64,000 nt of DNA from Pilatotrama ljubarskyi (lineage: Eukaryota > Basidiomycota > Agaricomycetes > Polyporales > Polyporaceae). Below are positions 11,725 through 22,243 of the stretch, in pieces (position 1 is the stretch's first letter; each line of letters begins with the position of its first letter). The translations under genes were made by a program, and so were the position numbers. The notes under the pieces are model-generated. The model worked only from the letters and a program-made list of their open reading frames with translations. It did no database searches and was not told the origin of the DNA. Where the stretch lies: NCBI GenBank assembly GCA_022385805.1, contig MU277699.1, positions 1 through 64,000 on the forward strand, given 5' to 3'.

Positions 11725-12686
11725 ATACCACAAGGCGGAGCGGACGTTGCTACTCTATAGTAAATGACCGTCTGTCAACTGCGGCAGACTAGCACACGTC
11801 TCCGGGCTAGAAAACCGGATACAGCGGACCAGCTGCAGTATGACTCGGTGTCTCTGTTCAGATGAGCCCTGTGCGCATCTGGCGGAATGAATCTATTACA
11901 TACGCCCGCGGACATGTTCACATTGGACTATTGAGGCCTGGGCCTGTGTATTTCTGTCGTGCTTGCTGCAGCGCGTACGGCGATTCGCGTGCGTGTAGGC
12001 GCCACGTGACCGCGTCATCTCATCGTCCCCGGCGGGCCCGTCCGCGTTGCTATGAGCGAGGGGCATGCGGTCACTCCGGCACCGAGCACGTATGGCCGTA
12101 TCGACAGCCAGCCTTGATCAACCTTCCAGTATTATTTGGGGTCCGTTCAGTGAGGGGCTCGAGCCGACCAGTTCTCAAGCAGTCACGGGGGCACATTGAG
12201 CTGGGAGATTTACGTTCACGGTGATTTCGATGGACGTGCGGGATTGCGGGACGACGTGATGGAGCATGCGAAGCAATCAAGCCATACACATGATCGATAC
12301 AGCACGCGTAAGGTCGGTCAACGAAGGAATGCACTGAAGCGAGGCCCAAAGAAGGGGTGTGTATCGGGATGTCTGAAGACTCGGGGCGGGCTATAGATCG
12401 TCACAGAGCGGGTGCTGCGTCAGTACTGGCACGTCCGGACCAGCCCGTCAAATATCAGCTCGCTCACCAGCATCGCAGACCGTGGCGGAGCGTTCGGAGC
12501 GTTTCGTAGATGCTACACATATCCCCGCGGACCGTCTCGGGTAGATGTTATCGGTGGTGGGTGGCAAACTCCTCGAGCGCGAAGATGTCGTGGATCGACG
12601 CATCGATGCTACGATGCGTAAACCCGCGTCAGCACTGGCAAAGACGACGGTGATGCTCCCCAATGATGGCGGAGAATATTGCTCAC
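11725..12686. other. no gene placed; possible 3' exons of the following minus-strand gene
   Basis: Most of this is featureless. On the minus strand, ASIHDIFALEEF (about 12590) and SELIFDGLVRTCQY (about 12430-12470) look like remnants or exons of the gene at 12687-13150. The first runs into a stop codon. Confidence 0.3.
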
Positions 12687-13150
12687 TCGATGTAGAGGCA
12701 ATACAGTACGTCGTGGACTGTGACGGCGGCCACACCGTCGGCGGCCGTGTTGTACCCGGGCATCTCGAAGTCGTCGAACGGGCCCAGCCGGATTTTCTTC
12801 ACCGGCAAGTCGGTGGCAAAGCTCCGATAGACCAGAGGATGGTCTCTCAGCAGCAGGCTCCCCTCGTTAGGGGCTCGGTGCTTATGTCCGCGCGGAGGTA
12901 GCAGTCTCCCAGCATCTGTGAATCGTGCTCCGCGCTGGGTCCGAACTCGAAGCCTGAGGCCAAGAGAGCGCGGTGGAGGGAGGAGACTCTGCAGCGAGCT
13001 CGGAGGGATACTTCTGGTGACTAGGTTTGGAGACCAAAGGCTCTGGATACGCACATCAACATGGGCGGCGCGTGACTGGGAATAAACGCAAGCGGCGGGG
13101 ATACGCTCGAGGAGAGCATGACACTGGCACGTGTCTGTGTACGATGTCAT
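12687..13150 (-). CDS. possible DUF6699-like protein, 5' exon(s)
   Basis: The frame ends with VTVHDVLYCLYI before a gtgagc donor at 12686. The pattern VTVxDVLxxLY, preceded by a run of beta-strand-like sequence, resembles the start of the helical part of DUF6699 domains, which are common in Agaricomycetes. The N-terminal 90 residues look unlike a protein domain, so the true start may be further downstream (toward 12960). The continuation past the intron meets a stop after about 25 residues, so the gene may be degenerate. Function unknown. Confidence 0.3.
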
Positions 13151-13681
13151 CCAGAGTATTTTTTATTGATTGAGGCAGACGCGTCCGCCCAACGCCGGGC
13201 GCTTCCTGTGTCGCGCACACGTGCATGTCGCGTGCACGCGCGCCATGTCGGGCGCTTTCTTGGCAGTCGTCCGCCTCTGACCACCGCGATGACCACCGTG
13301 CATCCTTAAATGCATGACGAGCCGTATGTATGAAGCAGCGAGAGACGTGCCGGTGTCACCGCCGGCACATAGGCAGCTTCAACCTCATGGTATCACAGAT
13401 CATCGTTTAGACGCACGTGCTCCTACTTAAATAACGGACGGTAACGCTTGGCCATGGCTGCACGTATAGGTTCGGCACGGTGACCCTCGGATACGTACCT
13501 GTCAAGTTATGGTCGGTGAGCAGCCCGCATCTTTGTAAAAACCGAGACGAAGCACTCGTAATTTGCTTTCTATTGCTCGTCAAGGCGGCACGTCCGGCAC
13601 ACCTTACGTTTGAGAGTACGGCCCTCTCCTATCGTAGGTCCCAGGAAAGCCATGCTCGCCCGAGCGCGCCCGGAACCTAGG
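13151..13681. other. upstream region of the small secreted protein gene
   Basis: No gene seen. It contains the 5' flank of the gene at 13783 and ends at a strong TATA box. Confidence 0.5.
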
Positions 13682-13688
13682 TATAAAA
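13682..13688 (+). promoter_or_regulatory. TATA box
   Basis: TATAAAA, 101 bp before the ATG at 13783. With a usual TATA-to-start distance of about 30 bp, transcription would begin near 13710. This disfavours the ATG at 13708 and favours 13783 as the first usable start. Confidence 0.7.
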
Positions 13689-13782
13689 AACGCAGGAGGA
13701 CAGCGACATGAACCTCGGTCCTCAGGCCACCAATCGCGCATCCGCTCTCCAAGCTCATAACGTCTCCGGATCCACGATCGTC

Positions 13783-14208
13783 ATGCTTGTCCCTCTCAGC
13801 ATCAAGTCCATGCCACTCTTCGCCGTCCTCCTCGCGACCGCCATTCCCTCCGCACTCGCCGACTTCCACATCTTCAACGGCGCAAACGGCAGCGGCGGGT
13901 TCGCCGCCAAGACCGTCCCCTCGAACCAGTACTCGTGCGCGGGCTGGCAGAGCGCGCCCGTCGTCGACGGCGTGCCCGACGTGGACTCCGGCACCTCCGC
14001 GTTCTCCGTGCGCAACCTCTGCGGCGTGTCGCAGCTCAACTTCTACAACAACGGGAACGGGTTTGACGTGTATATTAACAACGGGAACGGCCAGAAGATT
14101 GGGACGTGCGGCCCTGGGAACGACCAGTCGATCAACGGCGGCTCGGCCTGCCCCGATGGGTACGCTGTGTTTGACGCGTGGATCTGCCTCACGTATGTCT
14201 GCAGCTGA
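13783..14208 (+). CDS. small secreted cysteine-containing protein
   Basis: An intronless frame of 141 aa from the ATG at 13783 (or 132 aa from 13810). The N-terminus MPLFAVLLATAIPSALA is a clear signal peptide with a likely cut after ALA. The mature part (about 115 aa) begins DFHIFNGANGSGG. It is rich in Gly/Asn and holds six cysteines (in SCAGW, NLCG, GTCG, SACP, ICL and YVC), enough for three disulfides. There is no catalytic motif. Size, secretion, cysteines and the strong TATA box are typical of induced small secreted proteins of basidiomycetes. The sequence family is not one I can name. The start at 13708 would place the signal peptide internally and is less likely. Confidence 0.75.
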   Translation: MLVPLSIKSMPLFAVLLATAIPSALADFHIFNGANGSGGFAAKTVPSNQYSCAGWQSAPVVDGVPDVDSGTSAFSVRNLCGVSQLNFYNNGNGFDVYINNGNGQKIGTCGPGNDQSINGGSACPDGYAVFDAWICLTYVCS

Positions 14209-14654
14209 ATGAGGTTCGTTCTCTCGCTGGTCGTGACGATATTGTGATGTGGCTCCTGACGTCGTTGCCATTTAGCTCCTCCAGCGTATGCTCGCCGGTC
14301 ATGAGGCTCCCGGTTTTCCGAGTGACTCGGTGAAGCCTGGCAGAAGAGAGTTGTATACGTATATCTTGTCACATCGTCTGTCTGAGTGCTACTATCGGCT
14401 CGCAAGAGTCAAGTTGCCGTTTCTCTTTCCCTTCCCTTCTCACGCTATGGTCCTTCAGATGCAACATCGCGTGAAGCGTGATTTCTGTACTACTCGAAGC
14501 GCCAACCTATCCCATCGAGACTATCATACACCTGTGGAAGCCCTCTCACAATTCCACCCATGACGAAACTGGTACAGCCGTAACTAGCTCGAGCGATATC
14601 AACATTAGATCCAGATGCAGGGGAAGAATTGGACATACCATACAGCCACCGGTC
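14209..14654. other. intergenic, convergent 3' ends
   Basis: Between the 3' ends of the secreted protein gene and the small paralogue at 14655. Nothing recognised. Confidence 0.5.
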
Positions 14655-15263
14655 TCAGGCCAAATCACCCTGGCCCAACGTGCCGAAGTCGTGCGCCTCA
14701 GCGGCGGCGAGGGCCGCCTTGATAGCGGCACTGTTGACTTTCTGACGCGACCGCGAATGCATATAGTAGTTCTTGTACCCCTTCGCGGGGTCCTCGTCGA
14801 CGGGGAAGACGTGCACGACCGCGCCGTACTCGTGCGGGTCGAGCGCCCAGCCGGCGTCGTTGATCACGTAGGCCGAGATGTGCTTCGGCTGGTTGGCGCT
14901 GCTCGCGTGGGTGGACTTGTGGTTGTTCGCACTGTCATGACGTATGCGCCGTACTGTCAGCTATGGAAGGAGAGACGAGGATGGGTAAAGTGCTAACGTC
15001 ACGAGCAGGTTCTTGACCGGCGGGGGGGCCTTGGTGCCCGACGGGAGCCAGGGAGGGTTATGGATGTCCTACATAACGTGGATGAGCATCCACCGGGATC
15101 ATAGGACGAGCGAGAGATCCACGCGCACCCCTGCGTCGGCATTCCACTGGGCGACGAACGTCTGCAGAACCTCGAGCTCGTGCTTGAGGTCTTGGGTAGC
15201 AGGCGCAGTGTACAGGTAGTACACCGTCGCACCAGCAATCGTCGCGTGTCCTGGGTTCGACAT
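14655..15263 (-). CDS. tandem small protein, copy 1, family unknown
   Basis: Three exons, 15129-15263, 14998-15068 and 14655-14931, give 160 aa. The second and third exons have exactly the lengths (71 and 277 bp) of the paralogue at 16427-17046, and intron positions and phases are identical. The N-terminus is MSNPGHATIAGATVYYLY, followed by TQDLKHELEVLQTFV and a predicted alpha/beta fold. The C-terminus ends AEAHDFGTLGQGDLA. There is no signal peptide or membrane segment. I do not recognise the family. Conserved exon structure and high protein similarity between the two copies show that both encode protein. Confidence 0.75.
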
Positions 15264-15313
15264 ATTTGGTGGGTTGGTGATTTTGGTGCTGATAGGCAGT
15301 AGAATGACGGACC

Positions 15314-15321
15314 CTTATATA
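15314..15321 (-). promoter_or_regulatory. TATA box of tandem small gene copy 1
   Basis: TATATAAG on the minus strand, about 50 bp upstream of the ATG at 15263. The paralogue has a TATA element at nearly the same distance. Confidence 0.6.
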
Positions 15322-16070
15322 CTGTCCACCTCCCATTAGAGGGTCCTAAGATCCTATGTGTGGCGACATACACGAATGGACGAGAGCTGGTCTGAGCAGC
15401 TTGTTCGCTCGACGTCGGGACCGCCACCGGCGTTACGGCACAGAGAGCCACTCAAGCGTTTGTCCCGATGACGGTAGCAATAGAGTATATTCTAAGCACC
15501 TCGCCGATCTGGGTCAGCGATCTTTATCCGCGTGATGAACGCTTCTTACTTCATGCAGTAGCATCATGTTACCCACGATGTACACCCAGAAGAGGTTCTT
15601 CGACGTCGAGCACGGCTGGGACGACAGCCAATCGTCCGCAGAAGCAGGGCTGTCACCAGACTGTCCGGAGTGAGTGAGGATGCAGCGAAGGACGATCGAC
15701 GTCCGACAGCGAGAAGCGGCCAGCTCTCTTGCACAGAACGCGCGAATGAACCTCGTCGGTCGTCGGGCTGAGCTCGCTGCTCGTGTACCATGCCTAGGAA
15801 GCACCCTCTGCCACTAGTTTGGTTAAGAAAGCCGGTGTTAGGTGGAACCGTATAACGCGCTCCAAAACTCCGCGATCGAGAATACTCGAAAGCGGTCTAC
15901 GCGAGACTTCGCCTTCTTCTTCTGTCGGGGCTCACGGAGTTGGCTGTGATCTGCCAAAATGGGAGTAACGCCAGTGGGAGGTGCGATGTGCATATGGCAT
16001 GCAGCTGGATCACTGGCAGGGGACTGCACTATGAGTAGTGGCATCAGAATTGACAATAGCATCACAACCC
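15322..16070. other. no intact gene; degraded duplicate sequence
   Basis: Lies between copy 1 and the kinase scrap at 16071, at the position that would correspond to 17047-17791 in the other unit. Only fragmentary open frames remain. Confidence 0.4.
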
Positions 16071-16120
16071 GATGCTTACCACTTTGGAACCAGACATTCA
16101 GTAGAATGTCTTCTATATAC
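16071..16120 (-). pseudogene. remnant of the last main exon of an SRPK-like kinase
   Basis: The minus strand reads YIEDILLNVWFQ and then a gtaagcatcg donor. In the intact kinase gene the corresponding exon reads RIEDVLRDRWFQ and is followed by the same gtaagcatcg donor (17858-17867). No other part of the kinase is recognisable around it. It sits just upstream of tandem small gene copy 1 (minus orientation), as the intact kinase sits upstream of copy 2. This fits a duplicated kinase-plus-small-gene unit in which this kinase copy decayed. Confidence 0.6.
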
Positions 16121-16426
16121 ATGCCCAGCGACCGTGGCACAGGGCAACGACAGCTGATACCAGCTACTGACGAACTACAGCCGGTCAGCGGACGAGATAG
16201 TGATCACGGATGTATCTCCAATTGATGTTACTAGCTCGCAGGGATATAGCGTGTCGTTCATCCCAAACTACTGTACAACTGTCGAGAATATGCCCCGCAC
16301 GTCACGTCCTGCCAAAGATGAAGAGACCATGGGAAGGGCAACTGGTTCAACTGCACCGACATCAGTGCTCGAAATACTGGTAGACGAGGGAGGAAGCAAA
16401 AATACCTATGACTCGCCCGCCCGCTC

Positions 16427-17046
16427 TCAGGCGAGATCGCCCTGGCCCAACGTTCCGAAATCATGAGCCTCGGCGGCGGCGAGGGCCGCCAGAAATGCGG
16501 GGCTGCCGAGTTTCTGGCGCGACTTCGAATACATCCAGTAGTCCTTGTAGCCCTGCGCGGGATCCTGGTTCTTGGCAAAGACGTGCACCTTCGCGCCGCA
16601 CTCGTGCGGGTTCAGCGCCCAGCCGGCCTCGTCGATGACGTACGCCGAAATGTGCTCCGGCTGGCCCGCACTGCTCGCGCTGGTCGACAGATGATTGTTT
16701 GCGCTGGTAGTACCCGCATCGTCACATCAGAGGTGGAACTGAGACGTCCATGGAGTGCAGCACTGACGTGACGAGCAGAACCTTGAGCGGCGGTGGGGCC
16801 TTGGTGTCCCGCGGGAGCCAAGCAGGTTTGCGGGTGTCCTGAGAGTGGAGGTGAGTGAACACTTGCTGCGAGACATATGCAAAGAAACTATAGTGATATA
16901 CGCACCGGCGTGTTTGCATTCCACTTGGTGACGAAGGTCTGGAGGACCTGGAGCTCGTGCTTCAGATCCTGGGTCGGGGGCGCTTCGTACAAGTAGTACA
17001 CGGTTGCACCATTAATCTTCGCGTGTCCGGGGTTCTTGCCTGACAT
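16427..17046 (-). CDS. tandem small protein, copy 2, family unknown
   Basis: Three exons, 16906-17046, 16768-16838 and 16427-16703, give 162 aa. It starts MSGKNPGHAKINGATVYYLY and contains TQDLKHELQVLQTFV, WLPRDTKAPPPLKVLLVT and AYVIDEAGWALNPHECG. It ends AEAHDFGTLGQGDLA, identical in its last 15 residues to copy 1. An ATG 30 bp further upstream (17076) is in frame but lies close to the expected transcription start, so 17046 is preferred. Soluble, function unknown. It lies downstream of the SRPK-like kinase in the same orientation. Confidence 0.75.
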
Positions 17047-17085
17047 GTTGGTGGGTCTGGGAGCAGTGGTGTGCACCGATGGGCA

Positions 17086-17092
17086 TTATATA
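17086..17092 (-). promoter_or_regulatory. TATA box of tandem small gene copy 2
   Basis: TATATAA on the minus strand, about 40 bp upstream of the ATG at 17046. Confidence 0.6.
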
Positions 17093-17791
17093 TCGTCGAG
17101 CAAGGCGTCTACGGTATGCTCTGGGAGACGAGCACGTCAGGGCTGGCGCCGGTGTCGTTGGTGAGCTCGAGGTTGCAGACATGACCGGGGGTAGGGAAGA
17201 GAGGGCCATACGGGCAGTTCTGTACACCGTTTGGTTCGAGATTGTGACTGTCGCCGGGGTTATGGAATAGCGAGCCAGTGTTGGTCTCACTGGCAGCTGC
17301 CACACAGGGCATTCCTGAGGGCATCACATTCTGGGTCAGCGGGTGCCACGATCATCATTCGCGAGACGTAAGAGCCGCCCTTACTGAATGCTTGGAGCAG
17401 CCTGAGCACCTCGAGCGCGCGCCCGGGAGGATCTTGAGAGTTAGTGCAACGTCGAAGAAAGTCTAGCATGGAAAAGAGGACATCGATTCACGACGCCAGC
17501 GCCCTCGCTAAACCGTCGACAGCTCGGAGACCGGTCAGAGCGAAAGACGTCGGATGTACGCGTGTTGATGTCGCCCTGGAAGGCTGCAAGCTCCTGTCCA
17601 AAGAACGCCCCAGCCAGTTTCCCCTCGTCGAATGACAGAACCTTACCATCCTCGTTGTTCACGTTCATAGAGCAGTCTGGGCCCAGTTGCATTGCGTTCC
17701 GTCAGAGCGAGAAATACATAGTGCGCTCCGAGATACCAGGAACTGAGAGTAAGCGACTCTGGACAACGGGAGACTGATCCATACAGTTGAG
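17093..17791. other. no gene assigned; coding-like fragments on the minus strand
   Basis: Minus-strand frames at 17287-17469 (with LEVLRLLQAFSKGG) and 17441-17692 (with EGKLAGAFFGQELAAFQGD) look protein-like but have no recognisable family, start or splice pattern. They could be exons of a small unknown gene or a relic. Confidence 0.3.
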
Positions 17792-19364
17792 TCAGGCGCC
17801 TGAGGCCAAGTCGAGTGCGCCGCGTCAGTAGTCAAGATCTTCGCCAGGATCATCTTGCGATGCTTACCGTCTTGGAACCACCTATCCCGTAGGACGTCTT
17901 CGATTCTGGGTCTCTTCTCTGGCTCTAGCACCAGCATCCTGCGGAGCAACTGGACGAGTCGGTCTGCGTCCGCATCGTCGGCGCATCCCTTCCGCAGGAT
18001 CGCACGACGCCGTTCCCATTCGCGCTCTGCCGCCTGAGCCGATATATCTACCAATGTGGTCAGGTATCCTGTAGCAAATGGCAAGATCGATTGGAGCTGA
18101 AGGGAGGCGTACCGGCCTGGCGCAGGCGAGGCCGTGAATGCCAGTAGGGCTGCCATTGGGGAGGAACGGCTTCGGCAAGGGTGGCCATGCGCCCGAGCAA
18201 GCCCTCTGCGAGGCCGACGCCGTAGAAAAGCGACGAACCGGCTACGAGCTCGTATATCTGAAAGCGATAATGAGGATCCAGCAATGCATGGTTCAATACG
18301 AACTGACCGTTGCGCCGACGGCCCATACGTCACTGGGGGGCCCCCACTCTGGGCTTGACGCGCCTTGAGCGACGCGAGCAAAGGCTACTTCCGGCGCACA
18401 CGCTTCCACCGCGCACTGAAGGTCGCCGGCGGGCTCGTCCGCCTCGCGGGCTGTCTCTGTCAGTACATCATTCTCACATCGAATGGGAACGCGTACCATT
18501 GCCGAAGTCCAGAATCTTGACGTCGGGGAGAGTATCGGGCGAGTGTATGCGCTCCCAATACCTACCCAAGTCACAGGGAGGCACGACGTAGGGCGGGAGT
18601 GAGGACGTCTGTGCGGAAGGGTCCCGCGGCAGCACGATCGTGAGATCGTACGGGCTCAGGTCCTGAATGACGTCGTCCTCCTCCTGGGAGACCAGCTCAG
18701 GCATCGCACATCCGAGGTTCCCCAGGTGAAGGTCTGCAGAGTCTGTTTCAGTGGTCCGCAGATATACGGGAAGGAGTGGACTCGTTTACCTCCGTGCTTG
18801 ACACCGCGGCGGTGCATATGTGCGACGCCTAGCACTAGGTCACGCGCCGCGGCTTTCCGCCAGCCAGGACCCATACTTGTTTTGGGGATCGAGAGTACTG
18901 GCAGCACGACGTCTGTCACTAAGACGTGGTGCGAGCCATTCGGACCGTCGACGGTGAAGTGCTCAAGTAGCGACAAGACATGTCTAGAAGGCTCCGTTTC
19001 ACCGGCAGCGAGCTTTTCGAGCATCCTCGCCTCGCGCGCTTCTTGGGCTCCCGAGTCCGCCGTGGTGATCTTTAGCGCAACGAACGTGCTGCAGGGACGC
19101 GCGTTCAGCATACTACCTGCCACCGGGAGGGAGTGCTCACTCTGAGCGAACGTCGCGTGCAAGCCATACGGTAGCGTACGAGCCGAAGCCTAGCTTGTTC
19201 AGTACGCGGTAGCGCCTCTCAGGAGGGGCGAGCCCGGGTCTCGAGTCGAACATGTCCCCGATGACCACGGGGTGGTACCCGCCCGGACAGTACCGCTCGA
19301 GGGCCTCAGTGGTGCCCATTGGGTCGAAATGGAACTCGAGGGGTTGCGGAGGTGCTGCCGCCAT
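17792..19364 (-). CDS. SRPK-like serine/threonine protein kinase
   Basis: Seven exons give 420 aa: 19141-19364, 18790-19088, 18497-18733, 18308-18456, 18113-18257, 17868-18068 and an 8-bp last exon 17792-17799. The glycine loop is LGFGSYATVWLA and the ATP lysine is in VALKI. The catalytic loop is HGDLHLGNLG, split by an intron inside the Asp codon. The metal-binding motif is ILDFGNG, then ACAPEVAF (APE) and DVWAVGATIYELVAG. The C-lobe ends LRDRWFQD. The layout matches fungal SRPK-like kinases (CMGC group), with an insert between the catalytic loop and DFG. His-Gly-Asp replaces the usual His-Arg-Asp and the catalytic-loop Lys is replaced by His. The 8-bp exon is inferred; read-through of the last intron would extend the protein by about 60 residues. 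Confidence 0.8.
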
Positions 19365-20006
19365 CGTGGTCGCGGCGAAACGGCGTGGTGGCGAGAGGCA
19401 AGCAGTATGAGCGCCGAAGCCGACCGAGGGAGCGAGAGACTCGAGCGTGGCCAGCCCCGGGGCGGCTCTGGGCAGACTGGCCGAATATCTGGATTGAGAG
19501 AAGTATCGATGGCCTGAGCGCCGTGCAGCAGCCGCTCTTTCCAGGAGTCTCGCCAGGATGAAGGCAGTACTGACGGGCGTCGACCTGAGCAGAAACGGAC
19601 GTGCTCAGTCGGAAACTGAGCTGGCCTGATCCCTTCACCAAAGCTGGGGAAGCTCTAGAGTCGATGCGATACTGCGAGCAGAGTCGAAAGCTGTGAAGTT
19701 CTGTATAGTGCTAGCTAGCCTGCAGCCAGTCCAGCAAGCAGCTACACCTCGAGCAGATGCACTTGGTGGGCCGCGGTGGTTGTACCAGTGATTCGTACGC
19801 GTGTACTATATACAGCGTTAAAGCAATGAATGCATGTTCCTTTGCCAGAATCTCGACGAGAACTGCAGTGACCGTTGCCAGAGGGTACGCGTAGAGACAG
19901 GTAGTACCAGCTGGACAGGACCCGGCGCGGAGCAGAGGTGAAAAGGTGAGAGAGCGATTACTCTTTGAACATCTCAATATGAATTTGCGTGAGGATGGAG
20001 AACATG
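19365..20006. other. intergenic, nothing recognised
   Basis: 5' flank of the kinase gene and of tRNA-Asp. Short open frames only. Confidence 0.4.
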
Positions 20007-20088
20007 TCTCTGTTAGTATATCGGTTAGTACACGCGCCTGTCATTCATCTGGCCGCGCGAAAGCGGGGTTCGACTCCCCGACAGAGAG
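20007..20088 (+). tRNA. tRNA-Asp(GTC) with a 10-nt intron
   Basis: The cloverleaf can be folded by eye. The acceptor arm TCTCTGT pairs with ACAGAGA. The D arm is GTAT/GTAC with loop ATCGGTTA, and the anticodon stem is CGCGC/GCGCG. The T arm CGGGG TTCGACT CCCCG carries the B box. The anticodon is GTC (20040-20042). Ten extra bases, 20044-20053, follow position 37, the canonical nuclear tRNA intron site. The variable loop is short. An oligo-T run follows. Confidence 0.88.
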
Positions 20089-20121
20089 CTCAGGGTGTCA
20101 TACCTATGAAACGTTTTGTCA

Positions 20122-20127
20122 TTTTTT
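20122..20127 (+). terminator. RNA polymerase III terminator of tRNA-Asp
   Basis: Six consecutive T residues, 34 bp after the mature 3' end. A shorter T4 run at 20113 comes first. Confidence 0.6.
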
Positions 20128-20496
20128 GAAGAACCGTCGGAGGCGACGCTGCGGACGTTTGGCACTCAACTCACATCGTACTGTAAAGGGTGCATATGTG
20201 CTCGGGGTGGCGACGCATTGCGCTCACTAACCCACATCGTTGGCAATGGTGACTGCGTGTAAGCTAGTTGTCATTCGATGGTATGATGCCGTACTACGTA
20301 AAGCGTCCGTGTAGATACTAACAACGTATGCAAAGAGTCCCGAGCACGGGCCGCAAAAGCAAGCTAATGATACAGCACGACAAATGTCCGTGTAAGCTAG
20401 ACCGACTGTGACTCCATATCCTGCACGATTGAATCCCCCCGTAACAGGCCATGCACAAAGCGCTCGTGTCTATGAAGATGCTCAAACCTCGGGATC
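20128..20496. other. intergenic, nothing recognised
   Basis: Between tRNA-Asp and the 3' end of the aspartic protease gene. Confidence 0.4.
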
Positions 20497-22243
20497 TCAT
20501 ACGAGGATGGCGCCGCCGACGAGGCCGGAGAGAAGCGCCACGGCCCACATGCCGAGCGTGGAACCCATGACAATCGACGATGCCCCATTCGAGTTTGACG
20601 ACCTATCCGTGCCTGAGCCCGCATTCGTGCCGCTCACCGTCGCCGCGACCGCACCGACCGTCGGCGACGGCGCGCTCCCGGACTGCCCGTTCATCGCGAG
20701 CGCGGTGTCCGAAAGCTGCGCGAACCCGACCGACGCGGGCTGCGCGCGGAAGACCGAGTAGACGTTCTTGAGGAACGTGTCGCCCACGATCCACGGCGGC
20801 GCGCTCGTGCCGGACGTGCTGAGCGCGAAGAACGCGCCGACGCACGTGTCGCGCGACGCCTGCTCGAGCAGGAAGTCCGCGTTCGAAATCGGCCACGAGA
20901 TGCTGCTGGAGCCGAACCGCATCGCCACATTCACGTCTGTGTCGCACGCTGCAGATGGAGCACGTCAATACAGTTGCTGCGAGTTCAGGATGGGGCGGGC
21001 GAAACACTCACGGTACGTCCAGTAGCCTGCGTTCTGCCCGCTGAGTGCCTGGCTGCCGGGAATCTGGGCGTAGAGCGCTGAGATGACGTCTTGGGGCCCG
21101 CCAACGAGGGTGGTGCCGGTGTCAATGGCGGCGTAGGCAGCAGATCCGGATCCAACTGTTACATCGTTGCCGTTCACCGTGAGGCCTGCAGGTGCTGCGA
21201 TGAGCTCATGCCGGAGCGAACAGAGGCACATAGACTAACCGCTCAGCTGCTGAATCCAGTAACCTTCCTGCCCATCCGGGATATCTTGGTAGTCGATGTC
21301 ACCAGTGTAAAGGGTCGAGTTGACCGCGCCGAGGGTGAAGGTGCCTCCAGGCTCGAGGTTCTGCACGTTGGACGCGTTGGCGTAACGCGTCAGCTGGAAT
21401 GCCATGAGCGGCGAATCGAGCGTGCCGTCATTCTCGACCAGCGTTTGCCAGAACGGCGTCGCTCCAGACGCCGCGATGCTCGCGAAGCCCAATCCCATGA
21501 GCCCGGACACGGGCTCGTTCAAGAGGCCTGACGAGACCTGGTTGACGACGCCTGGGTGGAGCACTCAATGTCTGACGTCGTGGGCGGCAGCATGGAGCTT
21601 GACGTACCAAATGTTTGTGATTGTACCTCGAAGCCAGCAAACTGGACGACGTCTTTCCCCAACGTGCCGCGAGCGGCGCCAGAGCCGTAATTGATGGAAA
21701 AGCTGGTGTTCAGGTCGGTAAACGTGCTGGACGCTACGGCACAACGTAAGTGAGGGCAGCATCAGGGAAGTAGTGGTGCTCCGTACCTGAGGAATCAAAA
21801 GTGGGTATCCCATCCTGGTTCGTTGACACGCCGTCCGAGGCCGCAATCCAAAGGTCAGATGAGCCCGTGTCCAGGATGACGTTGTAGGATATCGCGGGAG
21901 TGCCGACTGCTATTGAACCGTAGAAGCTGGAGTCGGCATTCTGATTCGTAAGGCTGCAGGATATGTCAACGCACGGCACACAAAGCAAGGAAAGAACGAC
22001 GCACAGGTTGAAGCCACTGGCACGCTTGCGCTGTGGATTGCTGCTATACTTGGCCTCGAGGATCTCCTTCTGGCTCTTCAGCCAGTTGGAAAGCTCTGAA
22101 GAGTTGCGTTGGGGCCTGGCTCTTCTAAGCAGCGGTATGGAGCGCGGCAGGGGTGTGGACGACGGCGAGGGTGCAGCGAGAGCTTGGTCGTGAGCGAGCA
22201 AGAGCAGACATGAGACAGCGAGCGAGTATGGTAGCAGATGCAT
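20497..22243 (-). CDS. secreted, membrane-anchored pepsin-like aspartic protease
   Basis: Family A1 endopeptidase. Six exons, 22005-22243, 21787-21953, 21608-21733, 21240-21551, 21012-21185 and 20497-20948, keep frame and give 489 aa. The signal peptide is at the N-terminus (hydrophobic run ending QALAA), then a basic propeptide ending NPQRKRA. The catalytic motifs are VILDTGSSDLW and AAIDTGTTLVGG. The flap region is INYGSGAARGTL, followed by GLMGLGF, and PPWIVGDTFLKNVYSVF near the end is the usual C-terminal signature. After it comes a Ser/Thr/Gly-rich linker and a hydrophobic C-terminus (MGSTLGMWAVALLSGLVGG), as in GPI-anchored or membrane-bound yapsin-like proteases. It therefore probably acts at the cell surface. 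Confidence 0.93.

Noticed and set aside
13570..14271. 233-codon minus-strand frame
   Set aside because: Opposite the small secreted protein, which has a signal peptide, cysteines and a TATA box. The minus frame is Val/Arg/Gly-rich shadow.
17441..17692. Possible additional gene between the kinase and the small paralogue
   Set aside because: Protein-like fragments only. No start, stop and splice chain could be built, so it is only described as intergenic.
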